Source: Nitzschia sp. pyKryTriq1 (lineage: Eukaryota; Bacillariophyta; Bacillariophyceae; Bacillariales; Bacillariaceae). Taken from it: a stretch of 64,000 nucleotides of DNA. Below the pieces are notes generated by a model. It searched no databases. It was given only the letters and a program-made list of their open reading frames with translations, and was not told the origin of the DNA. The stretch spans positions 2,811,751-2,875,750 of the forward strand of contig OY101118.1 in assembly GCA_956465555.1 (NCBI GenBank). The letters are read 5' to 3'. Positions 19,585 through 29,636 of this stretch are shown piece after piece. A program made the position numbers and the translations under genes. How positions within the stretch are numbered: the stretch's first letter is position 1; every line of letters starts with the position of its first letter.

Positions 19585-21207
19585 TTAAACGGTCTTTTCC
19601 TTCTTGGGAGTAGGCATAGCAGAAAGGACAACATAAAGAATGATACTTCCAAGGTGCCCGAAGAAGTAATGGCTTTTCCATGCTTCGTAACCCCAGCGCC
19701 GATCGAGCATTACAAAAGTCAGCACCATGTAGTTGATGCCTACCACGGTGGCAAGACTACCGATAAGTCCATACAGAGAAAACTGGGATTTCGAGAACAT
19801 TGGTGAAATCTTCTTCTTTGCCAACCGGTCGACGAAGGTGACCAATGGAACAGAAAGGAAGAACATGTAGTATCCCGGGTAGAAACCGTGCCAAAAGGCG
19901 CTTGTGGAATAGACAGCACCAAGATTCCCGCCTGTTCTGATGTATACATAGCGAGTCAACCAGTCAGAAGTCTTCTTGTTCCATTTCTTGGTCATCGTTT
20001 GCACATCAGGAGGGAATTCAAACCCAAGAACGTCCATATTGTCCGAGATCGACCAACCGATGGGTTCTCCCTTTTCATTGAATCCATCAAATCCAGAGTA
20101 CCATACATTGCATGCTCCTTGGGCATTCTTCCAGCCAAAGTAGTACTTCATGCGAACTGCTAAGAGAGCGCACCAGCAGTACAAGATACGGTAAGGCCAA
20201 AAGTACTTGACAAATTCGTCAGTGATGATCACAGGGTCTTTGTGTTGAGGATCTGCGGAGTCCAACAGCGGAAAATGCCCCCCGATCACCAAGTGAAGCA
20301 CCATGAAGATAAGACTCTGGAACAAAGGCCAGAGAGTTGGCACAATATTGCTTGGTGGCTTCTGCATCTTGCCATCTGGGGTTTTGAAGACCGTGCCTTC
20401 GATGGCGCCGAGATAGATTGAATACTCTGTGGATGGGCCAGCAAGAAGGCTCGAGAAGCAGAACGTGTATCCGAGGAATTCGATAAGTCCAGGAGCATCC
20501 TTCAAAGCGAACTTTGCGCACTTCTTGGCAGCCCGGTCATCCTTGCCCTGGGCAAGGACCTCACCGTCGTACAAATTGTATCCGATCATGTACAACTTTT
20601 GGGTGAGAACCATCTGACAACCAGTAAAATCAAGATCCCAGCCAAGGTAGTTGATGTACTGCCGATGAAGGTGTCCAGCGCACATGTAGGCCATAGCGAA
20701 GACCGGCAAGGCAAACTTTAGCGTTTTTCTAGGAAGGGCAAGAATCATGGCATAGGCTACCAAGGAACTAATAAGCTGGTGGATCCATTGGACGCCCAAA
20801 GTGAATTGGAGCAAGAAGGCACCCAACAGAAAGGAGAAGATGTGACGAGGCATCCCGTATGGGATTTGTAGCATAATCAAACCGAGAGGGTAGCATGCAA
20901 ACATACCCGAGACGTAGGACACTGTTTCAACGTCCATGCCAACCATGTCGGCGAGAACGCCCATCTGCGATCTCAACGCTTCGGGAACTAAGAATGAAGA
21001 GACACTTGATTAGAGTTCCAAGAAAACAACGAACCGCACTAAACGTAACCGAATTAAGAAGGACGTATCATGACCACACCAAAGACCACAGCTGGCGAAA
21101 CTTGGGGACGTACCCAAAACTAGAGTCTTTTCCGCCAAAGGTTGGAACGAGTACACGAAATTGATGGTGGCATCAACCACCGAGACAGCGGCATCGGGAA
21201 CCTGCAT
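19585..21207 (-). CDS. MBOAT lysophospholipid acyltransferase, 498 aa, two exons
   Basis: Exon 1 21207..21114, exon 2 20987..19585; the join restores EKTLVLVPEALRSQMG and 499 codons. It is a polytopic ER-type membrane protein with about ten hydrophobic segments. The MBOAT signature is present: invariant His in STSAFWHGFYPGYYMFF (near 395) and the Asn/Trp motif in KKWNKKTSDWLTRYVYIRT (near 365), plus GPSTEYSIYLG and HRQYINYLGWDLDFTGCQM. This layout matches the LPCAT/LPEAT/LPIAT branch, which re-acylates lysophospholipids (Lands cycle). Substrate preference is not readable. The C-terminus ends TPKKEKTV, a dilysine-like tail compatible with ER retention. The start at 21207 gives a short N-terminus with VDATINFVYSF before the first intron. 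Confidence 0.9.
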
Positions 21208-22538
21208 TGTCGCAAGCTTCAAACAAGTTCTTGTGCAACTTTGTGGTCCTAGCAATGCTACTATCTACTGAGATAAGAGTAGATGGATGACGAGACAGGT
21301 CGGCGGGTGGAGTGTCGAGTGTCGATACTTTTATAGGGTTGTACTGCAGTAGAAGTACAAGTACTACCTGGTACCAGTACTCTTGTGCTGTTGTTGTGGT
21401 GGGAGATTCGAGATTCCCGAGGAGCAGCAACAGCAACAATAAACGACGACGCGCCACATACTCACGAAAAACGTCATTGAAACGTGCGACACACAGACGT
21501 TCCAGAAGGATGAGGGTATCTTTTCAACTTTTTTCACTTTCCTCCGCCAAAACGTACACAGGCTATTAGCTATGGCACCATCTTTGAATGAATTTCATGC
21601 TAACTCCCACGGGGTTCCCAGAAAATCATTCACACCAATGAAGAGACGTTTCGTCTCCGAAGGAAAGGATGACGACTCCGTACAAGGAGACTACCGATAG
21701 TATGGAACGATGCCCCGCACCTTTCTCCTTGTTTTCGAGTATCGACGATGGCATGGACGGTCGGTGGAGGGAGGAGGAGTTGTTTTTGGTGTTTGTTGTT
21801 GCGGCTTGTTGCACATGCGGCGGGCGGTGTTCGCCACTTGCCAAGTAAACGTTGGTGTTCGCCTATTGGGATTGTCCAATGGGAATGGAACACCGCCTCG
21901 ACTCAGCCACCGTTGACCGGCGCGCATTTATTCCTAAGCTTCAGGCTTGAGGACTTTGTATGTTAGAGTAGATGTTGTTTGTTGCTTATGTTTTTATGCA
22001 TGTCTGTAAAAGAATACCACATGGAGCGAACACTAAACAGTCTTTTCGGTTGTTGCCGTTGATAAGTGGAGCAGTACGGTTTGTGTGTGCCCCTTAGGTA
22101 AATCGTTGTCAATCTCGTGACCTCCTTAAGCCAAAAAAATATCACAACGCATGGTGCCTTAAGTGCCGGCCGGATCTCAAACGTTTATATGACATACGAG
22201 TCCGTAGAAAGGATTCATTTTGAAACATGATATGAACAGGAAGATCGCCAAATCGCCACTCGGCTTTCAGTTTTCCATCATCGGAATCGCTATCGCCATT
22301 TCGACCCCTCTCTCTCTCACTCACTCACTCAATCATCGGAGCGTACAAAGGAGTATCGCATCTTGTCATCAAAAGACGTTCTTCCCACAACCTCTCCTTG
22401 TCATCAACAACTCCTCTCCGAAAGTTGTTGCTTATCATCTCCTTAGCTTTCCGCAATTGAGTCAGTCAGTCGCAATCGATTTCAGGTTGATTAGTTTTTT
22501 ATTTGCTCCATTCCTCTTCCAGCAAAATCATCGCAACC
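21208..22538. other. Divergent spacer acyltransferase / cyclin
   Basis: A 1.3-kb spacer between divergent starts, with GTAC-type palindromes near 21355-21385 and a CTCTCTCACTCACTCACTC tract at 22311-22329 just upstream of the cyclin. No gene is seen. Confidence 0.4.
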
Positions 22539-23947
22539 ATGTTCAGACCCAACAACGCCAACGGCAACGCACCGATGCCCAACCCCAACCAGTCCATCGC
22601 ATCCAACACTCGCTCTCGAGGAGCCTTTCGTGTGAGTGATCAAGTTGCTTTCACTAGACTCGTTTAGCTTTCATTCTCCAATTTTTGCGGCCTCGAGTGA
22701 TTTTTCCATGATTCCATGTTCGTTACAATTTGTTCTCACTCGATTTCTTCCGATCGTTGCTTCTTTGCATCTAATAGGACCTCACGAATGCAAACCACAA
22801 TCCCCAAAACGGTAAGCCTGGGCAGAATGTGCTTCCTGAGAAACGTGGGGCTAGTGGAACCGCTTACATGCCCACTCGGCAGTCGAGCTATCAACATCAG
22901 CCTTTTTCTGTGGAACAGCGCAACCCGGTGGACACGACAACTTCTATGGATAGTCAGCATCAGAATATCACAGCTCCTCATCCCATGGTTCGAAACGTTA
23001 CTGATCCAACACAACAACCTGTCTCAAACCCTTCCAGCTACCAGTATGGGCCCTCGGACAACATTGATGAGCGCGATGCCGAAGATCCGCTCTGCGTTAC
23101 GGACTATGTGCAGGACATGTATCACCATTTTCGTAGCAAGGAGACTATGACTTCGGTTCGACCTGCTTTCATGGAAAACCAGCCCCATATCAACGAACGC
23201 ATGCGATCCATTTTGGTTGACTGGCTTGTGGAAGTCCATCTGAAATTCAAACTTGTTCCGGAGACGTTGTACTTGACTATCAATCTCATCGACCGCTACC
23301 TTGAACGAAAGGAAGTCTCCAGACCGAAGCTGCAACTAGTTGGTGTCACCTCGCTTCTGATTGCTTCAAAGTACGAGGAAATCTATCCGCCAGAGCTCCG
23401 TGACTTGGTTTACATTTGCGACCGTGCCTACACTCGATCCGAAGTACGTACCTTATTCCACCTCGCCTTTCTCCCCTTGTATTCATCAAATCAATACCTC
23501 ACGCCTCGCCTGCTTACTCTTGCTTTCAATCAGATCATTGAGATGGAAGAGAAGATTCTAAAGACTCTTGAGTACAATATCACCATCCCCAGTGCACATG
23601 CCTTTCTCGTTCGCTTCCTGAAGGCTGCTCATGCGGACAAGCGCATCGTGCAGCTCTCGTGTTACATCTTGGACGGTACCCTCCAAAGCTACAATCTGCT
23701 TCACTACCTTCCCAGTCAATTAGCTGCCGCCGCTGTTTTCATTGCCCGTCGAACTGTTGGACGTAATTCTTGGAGTCCAACTCTTTTGAAATATGCTAAC
23801 TACCGCGAAGAAGACGTGACGCCCGTCGCTCGTGCTGTACTCTCAGAAAAGGCCTCCTCCTCCCCCGAGCTTCGCGCGGTGAACAAAAAGTACACCAGCA
23901 CGCGATACGGTGGCGTTGCGAACATGCCTCTGAGTGGCGATTTCTAA
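22539..23947 (+). CDS. B-type mitotic cyclin, 390 aa, three exons
   Basis: Exons 22539..22631, 22778..23443 and 23534..23947. The first join reads SRGAFRDLTNANHNP, placing a destruction-box-like motif (R-x-x-F-x-x-L-T-N) across the junction. The second intron (GAA/GTACGT to CAG/ATC) is 90 bases with no stop, so unspliced RNA would stay in frame, but removing it gives AYTRSEIIEMEEKILKTLEY as in all cyclins. The N-terminal cyclin box has MRSILVDWLVEVHLKFKLVP, YLTINLIDRYLE and LVGVTSLLIASKYEEIYPPE; the C-terminal box has AHAFLVRFLKAAHAD and CYILDGTLQSYNLLHYLPSQ. B-type cyclins activate CDK1 at mitosis and are destroyed by the APC through the D-box. The Phe in the D-box is an unusual variant. Confidence 0.93.
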
Positions 23948-24193
23948 TGGCTGAAGAAGGCGCCAGCCCACCAACGTTCGTATTGAGTTCCAGTTGTATC
24001 TTTGGAAGAGCGACCTGAGAACGTTACTTGAATCTTTGGAAGAGGCGCGTCACTTCTCGCCCACTGGGGGAGAATTTATCTGTCGTAGTTTGATTCAATA
24101 GTTTGTTTCAGCATCAGCGCACTGCTGCTGGGGAAACTTTCGAATATGATGATTGCGATACACGCTCATAACTATTTTGGACTTAACCAATCT
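23948..24193. other. Cyclin 3' flank
   Basis: Probable 3' UTR of the cyclin gene. No other feature is seen. Confidence 0.3.
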
Positions 24194-24350
24194 GTAAGAG
24201 TTATCCCGATAAAATAACGGATGCACTATTTATCACATCCCTTCTTTTTGTTTCTACTGTAGCTAGATCTCTCTCTATATTGCCATCGCTCAGACACCGA
24301 AATCAACTTCAATGCCGCATAGGTCTGTAAAACACACACATTGAGGGTCC
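24194..24350 (-). pseudogene. Relic of an arylsulfatase 3' end
   Basis: The minus strand reads FTDLCGIEVDFGV followed by TGA, then 3' flank with ATCGGGATAAC and GTGATAAATAG-type sequence. It matches closely the last codons and 3' flank of the intact arylsulfatase at 26821-26945 (FTNLCGIEVDFGL plus stop). Upstream of the Phe the similarity to the sulfatase decays quickly. It is therefore the stump of a second sulfatase copy, about 2.6 kb from the intact one, with the secreted-esterase gene lying between them. Confidence 0.8.
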
Positions 24351-24669
24351 ACGCCTGGTCGAAAGAAAGGAGGTCGGGGTCTCCTCCAGAGCTGAGCCTT
24401 GGAAGCGTACACGTTCTTGTACTATATGTAGCTACGACAGTACCTCCCACTGTGCTTGTAAACGTCGGATGCACTCGTAAAACAGTCAGCATTCACGCGC
24501 GAATGTGCGAGGCCTTGGCGACAAATCTTCTTTAAAATTTGGGATTGTTAAGGGCGGCTGACGAGTATGGTCCCGCTATGATGTCGATTGCGCCTAGTCG
24601 ACTTGACTTGTCTTGTTAGCATACCGGTAGATCACTCTCTCGCTTCCAAATTATACTGTACTGCACTCC

Positions 24670-25794
24670 ATGAAAGTGTATCTACACTCCTACCGGTACG
24701 CCGGAACATGCGTCGCAGTGCAACCCCTGTTGATTTTGCACACGTTACTACTGCTCGCCGTCACGCCCGAGGTCTCGGGTTTGAGGCCAAGCCCCGGATG
24801 TGACTCTGCCTCTTCCTCCTTTACCGCCGGGAAACGCGAGCTTCTGTCCTTGACAGTCGGCGGTGTGGGTCGCACAGGGCTGATTTATTCCCCTTCAATT
24901 GCTCGACACTCTCCTAGTAGCAACAGCAGCGCGGCTATGGCGCTCATTCTCAACTTTCATGGAGACCCTTCCGATGCCGAGACCCAGGCGGATTACACCG
25001 AAATGGACGTCCTGGCCGAAGCGGAGGGCTTCTACGTTGTTTATCCTCAGGGTATTGGTGATCATTTTAATGCTGGAGACTGCTGTACCGGCGCCTCCGC
25101 CGATGATCTGGGGTTTTCTCGTCAAATCGTCGATTTCGTTGGAGACGAAGCGTGTATTGACTTGGATCGGGTCTTTGCGACTGGTTATAGCAATGGCGGT
25201 TACATGGCCTACTATCTGGCCTGCAGAGCCTCGGATTACTTCAAGGCTATTGCTTCAGTGGGTGGTTTGATCGCTGTCGATCCCTATGGCAAGAACTGCC
25301 AACCCGAGAATCCTCCTCCAGTACTGGCTTTCCACGACACGGGGGATCCGGAAGTGGACTATTATTATAATAGAAGACATGATGAGTACATGGGGACTGA
25401 AGATCTTGTGGCTGTCTTTGCTCAGAAACAAGGATGTGGAAGTGAAGTGGATGTAACGTACAGCAAGGGCGAAGTGGTCTGTCGTTCCCACAGGAATTGC
25501 CCGGAAGGAAAGAATGCGACACTTTGCACTATCACACATGGTACTCACGCCTGGCCCAACGGAGAAGCAGACTGCTTTGAGTATCAGGGAAGCAACGACA
25601 TTCTTGGGAATGAACAGATTTGGGCCTTCTTTGTTGCTGCTGCTGAAACACCGGGTGCACCACCATCGTCGGCCAATGGTAGTAGGGACTCGCCTGCGGC
25701 CTCAAAGTGTGACTCACGCTACTTCACAACTGGATGGAGCATTATGTGGATTTGCAGCTGGTTTTTAACATTTTGTATCTTCTTTGGGCTGTGA
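24670..25794 (+). CDS. Secreted PHB-depolymerase-like esterase, 374 aa
   Basis: Single exon. An N-terminal hydrophobic segment (residues 16-34) followed by PEVSG suggests a signal peptide. The body is an alpha/beta hydrolase of the esterase PHB depolymerase / LpqC / feruloyl esterase group: ALILNFHGDPSDAETQADYT (oxyanion HG), YPQGIGDHFNAGDCCTGASA, nucleophile Ser in ATGYSNGGYMAY (near 172), Asp in FHDTGDPEVDYY (near 223) and His in THGTHAWPNGEADC (near 292). These enzymes cleave secreted ester substrates such as polyhydroxyalkanoates or cell-wall feruloyl and acetyl esters; the substrate here is unknown. A C-terminal hydrophobic stretch (WSIMWICSWFLTFCIFFGL) ends the protein with no polar tail, as in GPI-anchored or membrane-tethered proteins. 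Confidence 0.85.
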   Translation: MKVYLHSYRYAGTCVAVQPLLILHTLLLLAVTPEVSGLRPSPGCDSASSSFTAGKRELLSLTVGGVGRTGLIYSPSIARHSPSSNSSAAMALILNFHGDPSDAETQADYTEMDVLAEAEGFYVVYPQGIGDHFNAGDCCTGASADDLGFSRQIVDFVGDEACIDLDRVFATGYSNGGYMAYYLACRASDYFKAIASVGGLIAVDPYGKNCQPENPPPVLAFHDTGDPEVDYYYNRRHDEYMGTEDLVAVFAQKQGCGSEVDVTYSKGEVVCRSHRNCPEGKNATLCTITHGTHAWPNGEADCFEYQGSNDILGNEQIWAFFVAAAETPGAPPSSANGSRDSPAASKCDSRYFTTGWSIMWICSWFLTFCIFFGL

Positions 25795-26882
25795 TTGGAT
25801 TGTATTTCATTGTCTGGAATACGAAGTCCGGTACCACGAGGACAAGACGACGCAGGCGAGCACAATGCGAGTGGAGGATTCACAAGATTGCTTGCTGGAC
25901 GTTATCTTGGCGGACGAGCCCAGCAACATTCGGAGGGCATCCCAGTCGCTTCGCACCACCACCAAGGTAGCAGTAGACAATTGCTACAGTACTTGCTCCC
26001 GAAATAAGTCCCAATTTCCCCCCTTCCAAAGATTCAAGGCACCCTCGTAGAAAACTGCCTCCCAGGATTCTTCTCCTGCTAGAGAAATTGGGCAATTGGG
26101 CGCCTGCTTCTCTCTGGGGTGGCTGGGTCACCACCACTCCCCGCTTCTGTTTTGGGTATCGTCGTATTGGCCCGAGTGCCTGCTGCGCGGCGTCTTCTTC
26201 CTCTGTGGTCGATTGAAGATATTTCAAGTGTCTCACAAGACACCGTGTTTTTGAATTTTTGTAGATAGGCTACTTCTATATCATCGTCTACTCTACTAGT
26301 ACTTGCTCTAGACGACGACTCTACTCTAGTCTACTAGCTATACGAAGTAGAGAGTATGCACCGGTAGGACGTTGGAGGCGGGAGGACGATGATGCTGGTG
26401 GCTGTACGAATTGATGGGAGCCAATCAATAGCGACGCGAGACTCGAGGCAATCGCAATCAAGCTATACTGAAGTGGATCCATATTGTATTGCGTCGTTGG
26501 TGACGATCTTGGAAAGGATCCTTCACCGCCTTATTCTTCGAAGGGGGGGGGGGCACCGACGGCATTTGGCATTTGGCATTTGCTGCTGCTGATGGTGTGG
26601 TGGTACTGCGGTGGTGGTCTACTGTAGTACCAACTATCAATATCCGTAACGAAGTGGCTACAACCAGTAGAGAGGCAGTATCTTACTCTCTTCTTTAGTT
26701 ACTCTACTAGAATAGAAAAGAGTTGAATACTATTCACACACCTCCTTCTATTATTGAGAGGAACATGTATTGTCCTTTTTTTCTTGTCACTGATGTGTTC
26801 TCGCGGTTTTGTGTCATCATGTAAGACTTATCCCGATAAAAGAACGGGTGTTATCGCGTCCCTTCTATTAATGCCATATTGC
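25795..26882. other. Intergenic with TACTAG tract and homopolymer G run
   Basis: It holds a CTACTCTACTAGTAC tract at about 26283-26345, a run of ten G at 26546-26555 and a repeated GGCATTTGGCATTT. Bases 26821-26882 are the sulfatase 3' flank that is duplicated at 24194. No gene is seen. Confidence 0.4.
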
Positions 26883-28977
26883 TCAGAGACCGAAATCAAC
26901 TTCAATGCCGCATAGGTTTGTAAAACCGTCATTGAAGGTAACTCGAAGGTGATGAGTCCCATTCCCTGGAACAATCGCTTCCCACTTCAATCCAGTGTAG
27001 TTGTACCAGTCCTGAGTGAAAGATTCTAGCGTTGTGGAAGAATGCCGGTAGAGACTAGTTCCCGCGGAGAAAATCTCCAATGTCACGTTCCGTGGACGTT
27101 TACTGGCTACCTTGGCGGTGATATTCAGCTTGATCGCCGATGGTGTATCAAATAAGTACTCGACATATTCACCCGGCCAAGTATCACGGATGAATGTGCT
27201 GCCCCCGCAAAACTCTTGGAGCTCGTCCGTGAGATTGCCTCCAATGTCCACTTCCCCACCAGCACCACCAAATCCACCACTGTCCTCGACGGTTGTATCG
27301 TTGAACGCACAATATTGGTGTGCTTTGGCTGTAAATGGTACGATGTTGAACGTCTCGCAATCAGGTCCCGTTCTTCCTGTTGGAGATTCCGAAGGTGCCA
27401 TAGTAGGCGCTGTCGGTAGGGCCGAGGGGGTGCCAGTGGGCGCCGTAGGCATTTCAGAAGGAGCTATGGTGGGCGGTCTTGTTGGCATGGGCCCTTGTAC
27501 GCCCAAATCAATGTTGGGTAGAGCCAGACGGGCAACTGGTTGGAGCGGATCAAATGGAAGCGGATCCATGGGAAGTCGGGCGTGATCGGTAGGTAAGGTT
27601 TGGTTCCACTCATGCAGGGTTTTGATCAGGGCCTCGACAATGTCGCTCTCTTCATTGTAGAGATTGACTCGTTCTTCTGGATCGTCGTCTAGGTTGTACA
27701 GTTCTTTGTCGTGTTCTACCAATTTCCAAGGCCCATGGCGGATCCATCGGGTATCGTGATATTTCGCTGCAATCGGACCAATACCACGCCATAGCATGGG
27801 TGTCTGACGGTCCCGTACAGCGCCGTAAAAGACATCTGACATGTCCTCCCCCTCCACCAGTTCCCACGGAATATTACATCCAGCCAAAGAGCAAATGGTT
27901 GGCAACCAGTCGAGTCCAAACATCAACGAGTCATTGATTTCCCCTTCTGGCGTATTACTGGGCCACCGAACAATAAAAGGGACACGCACACCACCTTCGT
28001 AGTAGAAATGCTTTCCTTCCCGCAAACCACCCGCATATCCCACATTTGCGAGGCTGGCAAGAGGTCTGGCTGGACCATTGTCGCTGAAATGGGGCATGAA
28101 GAAGAAGTGAGATACGAAGGATGGGCAAGCCAAAAGAAACAGCGAAAATAACGTCATTGACACACCTTGTAAATACCACGATAGTGTTGTTTGTCAAATT
28201 GAGATCATCGAGTTTGTCAAGAAGACGCCCGACGTTCAAATCGAGTGCGTAGAGATCCGCCATATACAGGTGCATATTCTCATCAATAGTTCCATTCAAA
28301 TCTTCGAGCTCATCAAATCGAGGCTGCATCCAAAATCCAAAATTAGAACGATTCACTTCCAGATCCTGATAGCGGTCAATCATTTCTTGGGGAGCCTCTA
28401 TGGGCGTATGCACGGCGTATATCCATAGATTCAAGTAGAATGGATTGTCCTGGTTCCGTTCTATGAAATCAATGGCGTCGTCAAATCTTAGACCCTCTCG
28501 ACCTCGAGGGTCATCCACCAAATTTGTCGTCCGTCTCAAATCATCAATCCCATATTCCAACGCATCAGTCTCTGGATCCCCACCAATATTCCACTTGCCG
28601 ATGTGCCCTGTGACATATCCGGTCTCCTTCAAAAGCTCGGTAATCGTCAAGGCTCCCTTGAACCCATACTGTGCTGTGTAGTTGGGGAACCAAGATGGAT
28701 TCCGACCTGTCATGAATCCATCTCGTGTATGTGGACACACATTGCCGTTGACGTTGAACTGTGTGTACATGGTTCCTTCCGCCGCCAAGCGATCCAAATT
28801 TGGGGTCTCCGAGTACGGATGGCCATAACATGCCAAGTCCCCATACCCGATATCGTCCGATAATATAAAGACAACATTTGGAGGACGCTGATCTTGGGCT
28901 TGGCATACATGTAGCTGGAAGAAAAAACCAAGGATTGCCCATCCAAACAGTTTTCTTTCACGTAAGAGTACTTTCAT
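26883..28977 (-). CDS. Secreted arylsulfatase with atypical active-site motif, 670 aa, two exons
   Basis: Exon 1 28977..28166, exon 2 28083..26883; the join reads TIVVFTSDNGPARPLASLAN. A signal peptide (cleavage near Ala27) is followed by a type I sulfatase domain: metal Asp pair in VFILSDDIGYGDLACYG (41-42), YVTGHIGKWNIGG, HTPIEAP, and SDNG metal ligands at 271-274. The key site is N-V-C81-P-H-T-R-D-G-F-M-T-G-R. Sulfatases need C-x-P/A/S-x-R for conversion of Cys to formylglycine; here the third position is His and the Pro is shifted one place. A Thr/Pro/Ser stalk of PTxxPSE repeats (near 480-530) leads to a C-terminal beta-rich domain ending NLCGIEVDFGL. Substrate unknown; sulfated polysaccharides are a reasonable guess for a marine alga. 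Confidence 0.9.
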
Positions 28978-29636
28978 CGTGGCAAACCAATCGCTTCGAT
29001 ATTTGAAATTGCAGTATCACACAATAAGACTACCGCTCTTGTCCTTTCGACTTGACGATGATGCTCTGGCTTCACAACTTTGCCAAAAAAAATCGATTGT
29101 TGTGAAAAACAAGAAATAGCATCGATAGATTTTACTTGTCCGCGGCAAATACTATTCTTCCGTTCAAATAAATGGCATCATTTATCTCGCCAAATTTTCC
29201 TTGTTCCGTCCTTGGGAGGCCGGTCATTTTGCGCGCTTTTTGTGGTGGCGGTTATTGGCTATGTCGAGGATCTTTTGGGGACTGCGTAGAGCGATTGATG
29301 ATGATGATTCCTTCTTCGTCAAGATCGGATCCATCCCATCCGCATCAGGGACCGATAAGATCCAGTCGATGTAGTCAAACTTCGTATTGTGTAATGTGTG
29401 AGAAAGGAGGAGTCGTCAACTATGACGTCATGGCGGCATGATGTGATGAAGCGAGAACCTTCGCGATCTTCAACGAAAACGACACGATGTGACTGATGAT
29501 GCAAGATGCGATGCAGGGATGCAGGATGCAGGCACCAACGCATCAGCATCGCTACCGTAGCAAGGGGCAGGAGGACCCTCCGCGAAGCCGTCAACCCCCG
29601 GGGTATCATTACATTGTTGTACTTTCTGCAAAGACC
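28978..29636. other. Divergent spacer arylsulfatase / glyoxalase
   Basis: A divergent promoter region with a GATGATGATG run at 29297-29307 and a GATGCAGGATGCAG repeat near 29512-29530. No gene is seen. Confidence 0.35.
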
